Source: Parahoeflea halophila
GTDB taxonomy: Bacteria > Pseudomonadota > Alphaproteobacteria > Rhizobiales > Rhizobiaceae
Direction: 5' to 3'
NCBI RefSeq assembly: GCF_900220985.1
Contig: NZ_OCPC01000003.1
Location: 1 to 64,000, forward strand
Length of the DNA stretch: 64,000 nt
In this document: piece by piece, positions 16,438 through 26,361 of the stretch
Position numbering within the stretch: the first letter of the stretch is position 1
Layout: the number at the start of each line of letters is the position of its first letter
The notes under the pieces: model-generated
What the model saw: only the letters and a program-made list of their open reading frames with translations
Told to the model about the DNA's origin: nothing
The model's database searches: none
Position numbers and translations under genes: made by a program

Positions 16438-19365
16438 CTACTTCTTCTCCTTTTCGCCGGCCTTGGCACCGCCGGGAGGCGCCTCATCGGCCTTGGCGCC
16501 GCCGGATTTCGCGGTAGTGCCTTTTTTCACCTCATTGGCGACGCGCTGCATGTCACTCGCCTCGCGGATCAGGCCACCCTGCTTGGACAGATTGGCGCCG
16601 TCGATGCCGATATCGTTGAGCAGGCTGTCGATAAGAGGTGCCTGAACCCGGTATCTCAGCGCCGAATTGATGACCTCGTCGGTGGGGCTGCCGCCGTCGC
16701 CCCGCCCCGCGCCACCGCCATGAATGCCGTCGAGTTGCATGATCCGGATGTCCTGGATCTTCTCGAGCGGCTTGACGCTGGCCGAGACGATGCCCTCGAC
16801 ATGCTCGAGCAGCTTGCGGCGGAACAGCGATGCCCGCGCCGGATCGGTGAGCACGTTCTCGGCCTCGTTGATGAGACGCTGTGCTTCCGCCTGCACGGCC
16901 AGCCGAACCCGTTCGCCCTCGGCGATTGCCTGGGCTTCCGCAGCAGCCTTTTCCGCCATTAGCACATCGATCGACTTGCGCCGGTTGGCAGCTTCGGTCT
17001 CGCGCACTGTCTTGACCTTTTCCTCGGCCTCGGCCGCCTGGGCCCTGGCGGCATCCGCCTTGGCGCGGGCTGCACTTTCCTCGAGGCTCTTCTGCGACAG
17101 CGCGATGGCCTTTTCGATCTGTACGGTTTCCACCTCACGCTCGCGCTCGACCTCCAGCCGGCGGCGCTCGGTCTCGTGGCTGATGCGGATCTCGTCGAGG
17201 CCGCGCTCGGATGCGATACGGGAGCGCTCGATATCCTCGCGGCTTTCGATCTCGGCTTCGCGCAGTGCCTGCACGCGGGCGATCTCGAGCTGCTCAATGG
17301 AGCGGCGACGCTCCAGCCGTGCTGCTTCCAGCGCCCTTTCGCGTTCCACTTCCGCTGCCTCGACTTCGCGCTTTGCAGCGATTTCCGAGCGTTGCACCGA
17401 GGCTTCTGCAGCCACGCGCTCGCTTCGGGTATCCGACAGAGCCACGATGCTCTTCTGCTCGGCTTCCTCGACGGAACGCTTCCGGTCGATCTCGCTGACT
17501 TCGCGTGTCTTCTGGCTGGCGATGCGTTCCTTTTCGAGCGTCAGCTCGGTTGCGACACGCTTCTTCTCGACCTTTTCACGCCGCGCGATGTCGGCCGCCT
17601 CGAGTTCTTCCTGCTTGGCAATCTCGCGGACCCTGACTTCCTGTTCCGCCGCGATCTTCTCGGCCTCGATGGCTTTTCTCTGCGCGATGCGGGCCTGCTC
17701 GACGGCCTCCTCGGCAGCAACCCGTGCCTCGTCGATGATCCGGTTGCGGGTGATTTCGCGGCTCTGGGTTTCCTCGTCGGCGGCAATGCGGGTGGCTGCG
17801 ACCTGCTTCTCGCGGGAGATCCGGGCGGCATCGATGGCCTCTCCGGCTGCGATTTCCGCCGCGTCGACGGCCTGCTGGCGCGAGATCTCCAGTTCGCGGA
17901 TCCGCTGATCCTCCGAGATCCTTGCCTCGTTGACTTCAGCAGTCTGCAGGATGCGGATGCGTTCGACGGTTTCGCGGGCGACGATCTCGGCTTCCTCGAG
18001 CCCCTGCTGACGCGCGATTTCACGGCGGCGGATGTCCTCCTCACCCTTGATCCGGGTCTGGGCGATGATCAGGTTCTGGGCCATCCGGGCGCGTTCGGTT
18101 TCCTCATGCGCCTTGATTTCCGCCTGCTCGATCGTGCGCTGCCGCTCGATTTCCAGCGCCTGGGTTTCCTTCTCCTTGGCGATCCTGGCTTCGGTCACCG
18201 CCCGTTCCTGGGCGATGCGCGCCTTCTCGGTGATTTCACGGGCGGTAATCTCGGCCTCGTCGAGCGCCTTCTGGCGTTCGATTTCGCGCGCACGGGTGTC
18301 CTGCTCGTTGGTGATGCGGGCTTCGGAAACCGCACGCTCCTGGCGGATCCGTGCGGTTTCGATGGCTTCGCGTGCGGCAATTTCCTCGGCCTCATCGGCC
18401 GACGTTCGTGCAATCTCGCGGGCGCGGATCTCGCGCTCGGACGAGATACGCGCTTCGGCAACCCTGCTTTCGTGGGTGATCCTCGCCTTTTCGACCATTT
18501 CGCGGGCGGTGATCTGCGCGGCTTCCGCCTCGGTTTCGCGCTCGGCACGTTCACGTGCCAGCAACGCGCGCTGCTGGGCGCGGCGGAACTCGACTTCACG
18601 TTCCTGGTCGAGCCGGGCCTCTTCGCTGGCCCGCTCGATTTCGAGCGCCTGTTTCTCCGCTTCCAGATTGCGGGTGCGGATCTGGATCATTGAGTCCTGC
18701 TCGATGTCGTTGCGCAGCTTGCGCCGTGCCTCGATATCCTTGATCAGATCGGTCAGACCTTCGGCATCGAAGCGGTTGGACGGATTGAAGTACTCGAGCG
18801 GCGTCTGATCGACATCGATGATGGCGACACTTTCCAGCTCGAGCCCGTTCTTGGTCAGGTCCTCCTGTGCGACTTCACGCAACCGCGCCACATAGGTCGA
18901 GCGGTTCTCGTGCATTTCGCCCATGGTCATTTCGGCGGCGATGGCGCGCATCGCGCTTTCGAACTTGCCCGACAGCAGACCGTGCAGATTGCCCGCCTCG
19001 AGCGTGCGCCGGCCCAGCGTCGAGGCCGCCATAGAGACCGACTCCCTGGAGGGATTGACGCGGACATAGAATTCCGCTTCGACATCCACCCGCATCCGGT
19101 CCTTGGTGATCAGCGCGGTCTCGTTCTTGCGGGCCACGGCAAGCGGCAGCGTGTTCATGTTGACCGGGGTGATCTCGTGGATGATCGGCCAGACGAAGGC
19201 ACCACCGTCGATCACCACCTTTTCGCCGAGGAAACCGGTTCTGACGAAGGCGATTTCCTTGGTCGAGCGCCGGTAAAGCCACTGCATCACCCAGTAGATG
19301 ACGGCAATCACAACCACCGCCAGGATTAGCCACAAGATCAGTTCTCCGATGATCTGTCCCGTCAT
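16438..19365 (-). CDS. SPFH/flotillin-like membrane scaffold protein with long repeat stalk
   Basis: 975 residues. One N-terminal membrane helix (about 8-30) is followed by an SPFH/Band 7 domain (about 35-215), then a very long charged helix region (about 215-800) rich in Glu, Arg, Ala and Ile. In it a 44-residue unit recurs at least seven times (about 272-579). A flotillin-type C-terminal region (about 800-930) and a Lys/Gly/Ala tail follow. Bacterial flotillins are commonly 300-650 residues, so the stalk is unusually long. Flotillins oligomerise on the membrane and organise transporters or enzymes; here it is made between the ABC transporter and the Mo hydroxylase, so it may hold the two together. 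GGGGGAGGAAGAG precedes the ATG. Confidence 0.88.
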   Translation of the reverse strand: MTGQIIGELILWLILAVVVIAVIYWVMQWLYRRSTKEIAFVRTGFLGEKVVIDGGAFVWPIIHEITPVNMNTLPLAVARKNETALITKDRMRVDVEAEFYVRVNPSRESVSMAASTLGRRTLEAGNLHGLLSGKFESAMRAIAAEMTMGEMHENRSTYVARLREVAQEDLTKNGLELESVAIIDVDQTPLEYFNPSNRFDAEGLTDLIKDIEARRKLRNDIEQDSMIQIRTRNLEAEKQALEIERASEEARLDQEREVEFRRAQQRALLARERAERETEAEAAQITAREMVEKARITHESRVAEARISSEREIRAREIARTSADEAEEIAAREAIETARIRQERAVSEARITNEQDTRAREIERQKALDEAEITAREITEKARIAQERAVTEARIAKEKETQALEIERQRTIEQAEIKAHEETERARMAQNLIIAQTRIKGEEDIRRREIARQQGLEEAEIVARETVERIRILQTAEVNEARISEDQRIRELEISRQQAVDAAEIAAGEAIDAARISREKQVAATRIAADEETQSREITRNRIIDEARVAAEEAVEQARIAQRKAIEAEKIAAEQEVRVREIAKQEELEAADIARREKVEKKRVATELTLEKERIASQKTREVSEIDRKRSVEEAEQKSIVALSDTRSERVAAEASVQRSEIAAKREVEAAEVERERALEAARLERRRSIEQLEIARVQALREAEIESREDIERSRIASERGLDEIRISHETERRRLEVEREREVETVQIEKAIALSQKSLEESAARAKADAARAQAAEAEEKVKTVRETEAANRRKSIDVLMAEKAAAEAQAIAEGERVRLAVQAEAQRLINEAENVLTDPARASLFRRKLLEHVEGIVSASVKPLEKIQDIRIMQLDGIHGGGAGRGDGGSPTDEVINSALRYRVQAPLIDSLLNDIGIDGANLSKQGGLIREASDMQRVANEVKKGTTAKSGGAKADEAPPGGAKAGEKEKK
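17629..18552 (-). repeat. Seven tandem copies of a 44-residue coding repeat (132 bases)
   Basis: Residues about 272-579 of the SPFH protein. Each unit has the pattern REIxRQ..(L/I)(D/E)EAEI.AREx.E.ARI.QE.AV.EARI..E.. with exact spacing of 44 residues from one REI to the next. 44 equals four undecads, which suits a right-handed coiled coil or straight helical stalk rather than a heptad coil. The copies are diverged in DNA, so this is an old protein repeat and not a recent DNA expansion. Weaker copies continue to about residue 620. Confidence 0.85.
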
Positions 19366-19392
19366 CTCTTCCTCCCCCTGGCGCTATGCCAG

Positions 19393-20220
19393 TTACTTGC
19401 CTGCGATGAGCTTGAATGCGCGGGTCTGTTCGGTCAAAGCCACTTCGGTCGGCAACCGCTCCATCGAGGAGGCGCCGTAAAATCCGTGGCAGATCTCGGT
19501 GTTCTTCAAGACGTATTCGGCGTCCTCGGGCAAGGCGACCGGTCCGCCGTGCACCAGAATGATCGCATCCTTGTTCACCTTCAGCGCCGCTTCCGCCCAA
19601 GTATCGACAAGCGCGGGGCAATCAGCCAGCGTCAGCGCGGTCTCCGCTCCGATGGAACCGCCAGTGGTCAGGCCCAGATGGCAGACGATGATGTCGGCAC
19701 CGGCTTTGGCCATGGCCTCGGCATCCTCGGCGCAGAAGACATAGGGCGTGGTCAGCATGTTCCGGGCCCGGGCCTTGGCGATCATGTCGACCTCCAGCCC
19801 GTAGGACATTCCGGTCTCTTCCAGATTGGCCCGGAAGGTGCCATCGATCAGGCCGACGGTCGGAAAGTTCTGCACGCCGGAAAAACCGACCCGCTTGAGG
19901 TCGTCGAGAAACACGTCCATCAGCCGGAACGGATCGGTGGCGCAGACCCCCGCCAGAACCGGTGTGTGCTTGATAACCGGCAACACTTCTGCGGCCATCT
20001 CGACGACGATCGCATTGGCGTCGCCATAGGGCATCAACCCGGCAAGGCTTCCGCGGCCGGCCATCCGGTAGCGGCCGGAATTGTAGATCACGATCAGATC
20101 GATGCCGCCGGCTTCCTCGCACTTCGCCGAAAGGCCTGTGCCCGCACCGCCACCCACGATTGGCTCGCCGGCTGCGATCATGCTGCGGAATTTCTCGAGA
20201 AGGGTCTCTCTGGCTATCAT
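19393..20220 (-). CDS. PEP-hydrolase-family TIM-barrel protein (Tm-1 C-terminal-domain-like)
   Basis: 275 residues of the phosphoenolpyruvate hydrolase-like/TIM-barrel signal-transduction family. Landmarks are [14 protein letters not shown] near residue 20, [16 protein letters not shown] near 43 and [12 protein letters not shown] near 175. In tomato Tm-1 a domain of this type follows a UPF0261 domain in one chain; here it is a separate gene directly after the UPF0261 fusion, overlapping it by four bases (ATGA at 20217-20220). The reaction in vivo is not established for the family. The SPFH gene starts 27 bases after its stop. Confidence 0.85.
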   Translation of the reverse strand: MIARETLLEKFRSMIAAGEPIVGGGAGTGLSAKCEEAGGIDLIVIYNSGRYRMAGRGSLAGLMPYGDANAIVVEMAAEVLPVIKHTPVLAGVCATDPFRLMDVFLDDLKRVGFSGVQNFPTVGLIDGTFRANLEETGMSYGLEVDMIAKARARNMLTTPYVFCAEDAEAMAKAGADIIVCHLGLTTGGSIGAETALTLADCPALVDTWAEAALKVNKDAIILVHGGPVALPEDAEYVLKNTEICHGFYGASSMERLPTEVALTEQTRAFKLIAGK

Positions 20221-22421
20221 CTCCGGGCCTCTCTTTTGCGTACCGGCCTGCCGCCGCCATGCAGCGCTCGAAACGCGGCCACAACGGCTGCGGCAAACGC
20301 GGGGTCGTTGATGTGATGGGGCAGACGGATCAGTTGCCTGTTGGAAGTCTGCCGCACGGTGGATTGAAGCGCCTCGTAAACTGCCGCGCGCGCTTCCGGA
20401 TCGTGGAAGGCCTGACCGGGTGCGTCGAGCGCCGAGACGCCGCCCTCGGGCAGGAAAAACCGCACCTGCCCTTCCATCTGGTTCAGCCGCTCGCCAATCC
20501 AGCGGCCCATTGCTGCGCACTCTTCGACTGTGGTGCGCATCAGGGTCACTTGCGGGTTGTGGACGTAGAAGGTGCGGTCCTTGTATTTCTCCGGAACCGT
20601 CTCGGGTGCTGCGAAATTGACCATGTCCAGCGCGCCGACCGAGCCGATAAAGGGGATACGCGTCCGGATGACCGCGCCGAAACGATCTTCGGTCGCGGGG
20701 AATACGCCGTCCATCATCAGGTCGCAGACTTCGGTCGTGGTGATGTCGATGACACCGGACGTCTTTCCGGACTCGACAAGCTTTTCCATCGAGCGCCCGC
20801 CGATCCCCGTCGCGTGGAAGACGAGGCAATCATGCGTGTCATCAAGCAGATCGACGATCTGGCGCACGCAGGGAGTGGTGACGCCAAACATGGTCAGTCC
20901 CACCGCAGGTTTGCCCTGCACAGCCTCTTTTGCACCACGCCGTGCCTTGACCATACCCGCCATCGCCTGGGCGGCGTTCGACAACACCTCCCGGGTGATG
21001 GTGTTAAGCCCCTGAACATCGGCCACCGAGTGCATCATCGTGATGTCCGAGGGGCCGACATATTTGCTGACCTCACCCGAAGCCACGGTGGAGACGATCA
21101 GTTTCGGCACACCGACCGGGAGCGTCCGCATCGCCGGGGCGACAATTGCGGTGCCGCCTGAACCGCCCGCCGATATGATGCCGCCAATCCCCTGCTGGCG
21201 GGCGATCCAGCGCTCGAATGCAAGCGTCATCCCGGCCACCGATTGACCACGGTCGCCAGTGAACACACCGGCCGAGCCGCGCGGATGGAACGCGGCGATC
21301 TGATTGGCCGGGATTTCCGCGCCCGAGTGCTCGCCGGATGTCGAAAGATCCACCATTCGTACCGGAAGTCCGGCCGCGCGGACCTGGTCGCGGATGAATC
21401 TCAACTCGTCGCCCTTGGTGTCGAGTGTTCCGGCGACCAGCACAACGCTGTCACCCGGACTTGCCAATTGACGAATTTCCGCCTGCTCCGCACTTGCGCG
21501 ATTGGTCGGACCGGCGGTGATTACGCGCCCCGAGCGCTCAAGCTGGGCAACCGGCACCGGCTGCGACCAACGCGTCGGCGCCGTCGGGTTGGATTGATAG
21601 ATCTTGACCGTGCCGGAAGTCCGCGCATCGGCCTTGGCGGCCTCTTCCTTGGACGTCCCCGCCGCAGCAATTGCGGGTTGGGCCGGCGTGTCGTCGTGGC
21701 TGTGACGGCCCACTCCGAGCAGGCGTTGCTGCAAATCACGGTCACCGGCAAGCTCTGCCGCCGGAGCGATCCGGTTGATCCGTCCGTTGACCATGATGGC
21801 CACATTGTCGGAAATGCCGCAGGCAACGCCGATGTTCTGCTCGATCACCAGCACTTCCATATCGCCTTCATCGGCCAGACGAAGCAGCATGTCTTCAACC
21901 TGGGCGACGATCACCGGGGCGAGGCCTTCGGTGGGTTCGTCCATCACCAGAAGCCGGGGATTGGACAGCAGCGCCCGCGAAATCGCCAGCATTTGCTGCT
22001 CGCCGCCGGAAAGCTGCCCGCCGCCATTGTTCTTCCGCTCGGCCAGGCGCGGGAACGTCGAATAGATGCGTTCGACAGTCCAGGCCCCGCTCTTGGTGGC
22101 AACCATCTTGAGATGTTCGTCGACCGACAGCGAGCGCCACAACCGGCGGCCCTGGGGCACGTATCCAATGCCAATTCGCGCAATCTCGGCCGGCGTCTTG
22201 CCGACCAGAGACTGACCCGAAAAATTGATCGTTCCGGAGGCAACCGGCACCATGCCCATGATCGCCTTGCAAAGCGTCGTCTTGCCCATGCCGTTGCGGC
22301 CGACCACCGACAGGACGCCGCCTTCGAGCTTCAGATCGCCCCCCTGCAGCGCGTGGGAGGCGCCATAGAAGACATTCAGATCCTTGATTTCCAGGGCGGG
22401 AACGCGGGAACGTTCAACCAT
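20217..22421 (-). CDS. LivF-type ABC ATPase fused to a Tm-1-like (UPF0261) domain
   Basis: 734 residues. About 10-235 is a complete branched-chain-amino-acid-type ATPase with Walker [10 protein letters not shown] (41-49), signature LSGGEQQ (137-143) and Walker B LLVMDEP (157-163). A low-complexity linker (about 240-320) leads to a full UPF0261/Tm-1-like domain that starts at [15 protein letters not shown] near 326 and runs to about 725, including [10 protein letters not shown] and [15 protein letters not shown]. The Tm-1 N-terminal domain binds ATP. The fusion ties an uptake ATPase to an enzyme-like domain. It overlaps LivG by eight bases and the TIM-barrel gene by four. No frame break is seen at the joint. 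Confidence 0.9.
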   Translation of the reverse strand: MVERSRVPALEIKDLNVFYGASHALQGGDLKLEGGVLSVVGRNGMGKTTLCKAIMGMVPVASGTINFSGQSLVGKTPAEIARIGIGYVPQGRRLWRSLSVDEHLKMVATKSGAWTVERIYSTFPRLAERKNNGGGQLSGGEQQMLAISRALLSNPRLLVMDEPTEGLAPVIVAQVEDMLLRLADEGDMEVLVIEQNIGVACGISDNVAIMVNGRINRIAPAAELAGDRDLQQRLLGVGRHSHDDTPAQPAIAAAGTSKEEAAKADARTSGTVKIYQSNPTAPTRWSQPVPVAQLERSGRVITAGPTNRASAEQAEIRQLASPGDSVVLVAGTLDTKGDELRFIRDQVRAAGLPVRMVDLSTSGEHSGAEIPANQIAAFHPRGSAGVFTGDRGQSVAGMTLAFERWIARQQGIGGIISAGGSGGTAIVAPAMRTLPVGVPKLIVSTVASGEVSKYVGPSDITMMHSVADVQGLNTITREVLSNAAQAMAGMVKARRGAKEAVQGKPAVGLTMFGVTTPCVRQIVDLLDDTHDCLVFHATGIGGRSMEKLVESGKTSGVIDITTTEVCDLMMDGVFPATEDRFGAVIRTRIPFIGSVGALDMVNFAAPETVPEKYKDRTFYVHNPQVTLMRTTVEECAAMGRWIGERLNQMEGQVRFFLPEGGVSALDAPGQAFHDPEARAAVYEALQSTVRQTSNRQLIRLPHHINDPAFAAAVVAAFRALHGGGRPVRKREARR

Positions 22422-23211
22422 GACCGTCTCCCAGATAGAGTTCCTGAACTTCCGGATCGTTCTCGATCTCCTCCGGCGTGCCTTCCTTGAAGATTTTGCC
22501 GTTGTGCATCATCGTCACGCTTTCGGCGACACGAAGTGCCACGTCCATGTCGTGCTCGATGATGATGAAGCCGATATGCGACGGAAGCCCGGTCAGGATC
22601 GAGATAAGTTCCGAGCGCTCGGTCGGTGAGAGACCTGCGGCTGGTTCGTCAAACAGGATGAAACGCGGTGCGCCGGCAAGGGCGAGCGCGATCTCGAGCT
22701 GCCGTTGCTGACCGTAGCTCAGTTCGGAGACCGGCGTATCGGTGGCAGCCGTCATGTTGACCGCCTCGATCAGTTCGGCGGTTCTGGTCAAGAGCGGATC
22801 GCCCTTTCTCGGTCTGATCAGGGAGAACCGGCCTCGCGAAACGCCACGGCAGGCGAGATAGACATTGTCGGTCACGGTCAGCCCGCCAAACAGGAGGCTG
22901 ATCTGATAGGTCCTGCGCAATCCCCGGCGGATCCGCTCATAGGCCGGAAACGTGGTGACATCCTCGCCAAACAGCCGGATCGTGCCGGATGTCGGCAGGA
23001 AGTCACCCGTCACGCAGTTGAATAGAGTTGTCTTTCCTGCACCATTCGATCCCAGCACCGCCCGGCGTTCGCCCGGACGTACGGACAGGGTGATGTCCTC
23101 GATCGCGGCGAGTGCGCCGAACATCTTCGTCACGCCGCGCAGTTCCAGTGCGTTGCCGGAACTTACCGAACCCAGGCCCTCGGTGGCGTTGCGGGTCACG
23201 GTCAGCGTCAT
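22414..23211 (-). CDS. ABC transporter ATP-binding protein, LivG type
   Basis: 265 residues with Walker A GSNGAGKTT near residue 53, signature LSYGQQRQLE near 163 and Walker B FILFDEP near 186, plus the LivG-specific C-terminal extension ending in NDPEVQELYLGDG. It energises uptake with the LivF domain encoded next. The ATG at 23211 overlaps the LivM stop by four bases. A roughly 20-residue N-terminal extension precedes the first strand. Confidence 0.93.
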   Translation of the reverse strand: MTLTVTRNATEGLGSVSSGNALELRGVTKMFGALAAIEDITLSVRPGERRAVLGSNGAGKTTLFNCVTGDFLPTSGTIRLFGEDVTTFPAYERIRRGLRRTYQISLLFGGLTVTDNVYLACRGVSRGRFSLIRPRKGDPLLTRTAELIEAVNMTAATDTPVSELSYGQQRQLEIALALAGAPRFILFDEPAAGLSPTERSELISILTGLPSHIGFIIIEHDMDVALRVAESVTMMHNGKIFKEGTPEEIENDPEVQELYLGDGHG

Positions 23212-24257
23212 TTCACAGCCCCCGTCAACGGATCACGGTTGCGGGTCTTGCGGTTGCGCCAGCGCACCCAAAGGCCCAGGACGCCATCGGGTGAGAAGAA
23301 CACGACAGCAAGAAAACCAAGACCTATCAACAGCTTGAAGCGCTCTCCCGACATTCCGAATCCGGTCAGGATGTCCGGAGAAAAGGTGCGCAGAACCGTA
23401 TAGATGAGCGCGCCGATAAACGGTCCGATGGGGCGTCGCACCCCGCCGACAACGGCAATCACCAAAATGTCGATGACGGCCGGAATGCCCGCGGTGCCGG
23501 GGGAAATCTGCGCATTCTGCCAGACCAGCAGGATACCGCCGAAAGCCGCGATCACCGAGGCGAAGGTGTAGGCGGCGATGCGATGCGCAGTCACATTGAA
23601 ACCCAGTGCCGCCATACGGCGCGGATTGTCGCGCACGCCCTGAAGCGCCAGCCCGAAAGGCGAGCGGGAGACATAGACCACCGCGAGATAGGACAGTGTC
23701 GCGCACCCGAGCGACAGGTAGTAGAACGGCACCGCCTGGCGCCAGTCGACGCCGAACAGTTGCGGCGGCACCACAAGGTTGAAGCCGGAATAGCCGTTGA
23801 AGATCCCGTAATTCTGACGCGTGAAGTAGAAGAAGGCCGAGGCGATCGCGAGCGTGATCATGATCGTGTAGATACCCTCGGTCCTTACCGCGAGCGCCCC
23901 GACGATGGTTCCGAATATGGCAGCAATGACCACCGCAACCGGGATGTAGAGCCACCACGGAAGCCCCATGCTGATCGACTCGACACCGGAGGTGCCGAAG
24001 ATGGCGACCATGTAGCCCCCGAGTGCGGCAACCGACATCTGGATCAGGCTGACCATCCCGCCATAGCCGGCCAGGAACATCAGGCTGAGGGCGATCATGC
24101 CGAGCAGGAATGTCCAGCCGAAGACCTGAAACAGAATAAAGTCGTTGGCGATCGCGGGCATGATCAGCAGCAGCAAGGCAACCGCCCACCACTGGGGCGG
24201 GATCCGCTCGACCCACGGAACGTAATAGGGTGTTGAGCGTTCAACGAGCGCCATCAT
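23208..24257 (-). CDS. ABC transporter permease, LivM type
   Basis: 349-residue inner-membrane permease with eight to ten hydrophobic segments and the family motif GLALQGVRDNPRRMAALG near residue 220, which is the coupling loop to the ATPase. It begins six bases after the LivH stop, with GAGGGGAT before the ATG. Together with LivH it forms the channel of a HAAT-type importer. The ligand is set by the binding protein encoded at 27510-28772 and cannot be read from the permease. Confidence 0.93.
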   Translation of the reverse strand: MMALVERSTPYYVPWVERIPPQWWAVALLLLIMPAIANDFILFQVFGWTFLLGMIALSLMFLAGYGGMVSLIQMSVAALGGYMVAIFGTSGVESISMGLPWWLYIPVAVVIAAIFGTIVGALAVRTEGIYTIMITLAIASAFFYFTRQNYGIFNGYSGFNLVVPPQLFGVDWRQAVPFYYLSLGCATLSYLAVVYVSRSPFGLALQGVRDNPRRMAALGFNVTAHRIAAYTFASVIAAFGGILLVWQNAQISPGTAGIPAVIDILVIAVVGGVRRPIGPFIGALIYTVLRTFSPDILTGFGMSGERFKLLIGLGFLAVVFFSPDGVLGLWVRWRNRKTRNRDPLTGAVK

Positions 24258-24263
24258 ATCCCC

Positions 24264-25295
24264 TCATCGCACCGTTCCCAGAAGGCCCTGAGGCCGGAAC
24301 GCCAGCACTGCCGCCATGATCAGAAAGGTGAAGACGACCGAATAGGTCGGCGCGTAGACCAGACCGATCTGCTCCGACAGCCCGATGACGGCCGCGCCAA
24401 TGGCAGCTCCGGGAATCGAGCCCATGCCGCCGACGATAACCACCACGAGGCTGGCCAAAAGAAACCGCGTGTCCTCGCCCGGCGAAAGCGACTGAAACGT
24501 CCCGCCGACAATCCCGGCCATACCGGCCAACCCGGCTCCGAATGCGAAGACGGCGAGGAAGACGTATTGAATCCGAACACCGGACGCGGCAAGCATCTCG
24601 CGGTCGTCGACACCGGCACGGATCAGCATGCCGAGCCTGGACTTGTTCAGCACCAGCCACATCGCGAGCCCGATGACGATGGCAGCGACAAGGATGGCGA
24701 TCCGGACCGCCGGATAACGCAGATAGACAGCCTCACCGTTTGATTTGATCGTGGAAATGATCGGAAGTTCAGCCGGACCACTCAGCCATTCCGGCGACAA
24801 GATCGTGTAGGACTGGCCACCCCATATCCACAGCATGATGTCCGCGATGACAACCGACAGGCCGATCGTCACCATCGTCTGCCGCAACTCCTCGCCTTCC
24901 ATCCTGCGAAACACCTGGTTTTGCAGAACCAGACCGAGCCCGGCAACGAGAATGAAGACCACCGGAAAGGCCAGCAGCCAGGATCCGGTCGCGTCCGAGA
25001 CTTCGTAGCCGATATATCCTCCAAGAAGATAAAGCGAGCCATGCGCCAGATTGACGTTTCGCATCAGGCCGAAAATCAGCGTGAAGCCGGACGCCACGAG
25101 GAAATACAGCGCGCCAAGCGTGATGCCGCCAAACACCGCATTGAGAAAGATCTTCTTGCGCCCGAGCGTATCGACGAGACCTTCGGGCCATGGCGCGAAA
25201 ACCATCCACAGCACGATGGCCACCGCGACCGCGATGATCAACGACCAGATCGGTCTGCGTCTGTAGAAATTTCCCATCCCGTCAGCCTGTCCCAT
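24264..25295 (-). CDS. ABC transporter permease, LivH type; first gene of the long operon
   Basis: 343-residue permease with the LivH motif LVASGFTLIFGLMRNVNLAHG near residue 62 (split here only by length limits) and about eight membrane segments. The ATG at 25295 and another at 25277 are both possible; neither has a strong ribosome site. This is the first gene of the 17-gene minus-strand string that ends at 6246. The promoter should lie in 25296-25408, between it and the broken AraC gene. Confidence 0.92.
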   Translation of the reverse strand: MGQADGMGNFYRRRPIWSLIIAVAVAIVLWMVFAPWPEGLVDTLGRKKIFLNAVFGGITLGALYFLVASGFTLIFGLMRNVNLAHGSLYLLGGYIGYEVSDATGSWLLAFPVVFILVAGLGLVLQNQVFRRMEGEELRQTMVTIGLSVVIADIMLWIWGGQSYTILSPEWLSGPAELPIISTIKSNGEAVYLRYPAVRIAILVAAIVIGLAMWLVLNKSRLGMLIRAGVDDREMLAASGVRIQYVFLAVFAFGAGLAGMAGIVGGTFQSLSPGEDTRFLLASLVVVIVGGMGSIPGAAIGAAVIGLSEQIGLVYAPTYSVVFTFLIMAAVLAFRPQGLLGTVR

Positions 25296-25408
25296 CAGCC
25301 TGTCAAAACGGCGCGTCCTCTACGAGCCGTAGACAAAACACTAGCCCGGCCCGGACCTTACCCTTATACCCGAGAGTCTTTTCGTTGGCCCCGGCGTCGG
25401 GAAAACCA

Positions 25409-26247
25409 TTATTGCGGCAAGGAAACGTGGATGCTGCGACGATAGGCAGATGGTGGTACCACGCCGTTGGCGATGAAGAAGCGCGAGAAACTTGCCTGGC
25501 TTGAAAAGCCCAGATCGAAGCCGATGTCTGAGACCGCCTCCTGGCTCAGTGCCAGGCGGTCAATCGCGCGCTCCATCCTCAGTGCATTGAGGATGGATTG
25601 GGCGTAAGCCCGATCTGCTCGCGGAAAAGCTTGTAGAAATGCGGCCGCGACAGGCCGACCTCCCGTGCGACGGCATCAAGGGCGAGCGCTTCGCCGACCC
25701 GCTTTTGCAGGACGCGCAAGGCATTGCGGATCCTGTAGTCGCGCTTGACGAACATCGGTCCCGTGAAACTCTCGCCGCGGTGCGTCCATTGCCAGGACTG
25801 GTCGAAGGCCAGCTGGGTCAGCGAGCAGATGCGATCTTCGAGCAGTGGATCTTCCTTGTCCACATCCATCATCGACTGGGTGGTGCCGAGAACCAGGCGC
25901 GCCATCTGGTCGGTGACCTCTATACCGACACGGCCGAAACTCAGCGAGGCTGTTGCACGCCGCGACGCCTCCAGAAACCAGGCCGGCCGAATATAGAGTA
26001 CGAGCCCCAGCGTTGGGGTATCATCCTGAAGCGGTCTGAAATAATGCCCCTGCCAGGGGCTGACAGCTACGGCCTGACCAGGCGCCATAGGAAACGCCCG
26101 GTCGTTGACGATCATTTCAGCCGGCGGCCCCTGCAGATGAAATATAAGGTGTCCTTCCCTGTGCCCGTGCGGCACCATGCCCCGATCCATCAAATAGAGG
26201 CAAACTCTCCCGAAAGCACCATGAAACACGGCCAGTGCTGTGCTCAT
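25409..26247 (-). pseudogene. AraC-family regulator interrupted by a frameshift
   Basis: The frame from 26247 encodes a cupin-like sensor domain and the first helix-turn-helix (VAREVGLSRPHFYKLFREQIG), then hits TGA at 25579-25581. The missing second HTH is present right after it in another frame: ILNALRMERAIDRLA, then DIGFDLGFSSQASFSRFF and PPSAYRR, ending with TAA at 25409-25411. One base lost near 25590-25599 explains this. AGGGAGGAAT stands before the ATG. Whole, it would be about 278 residues. It sits just upstream of the LIV operon and was probably its regulator. A sequencing error is the alternative. Confidence 0.82.
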
Positions 26248-26361
26248 ATTCCTCCCTCATGCATTCTTGCGATGCATTGGCTGCAAACGATAGCGCAGAA
26301 ACATCAAAGCGTAAACATTTGGCGTTTCGTGGTTTTATGCTTTGCTAATCTGCAAAACTCA

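Noticed and set aside
17629-18552. CRISPR array or DNA-level tandem repeat
   Set aside because: Unit similarity is at protein level; DNA copies are diverged and there are no spacers.
17176-18693. Plus-strand 505-codon frame with LLGD-like repeats
   Set aside because: The apparent repeats are the antisense image of the 44-residue units in the SPFH stalk.
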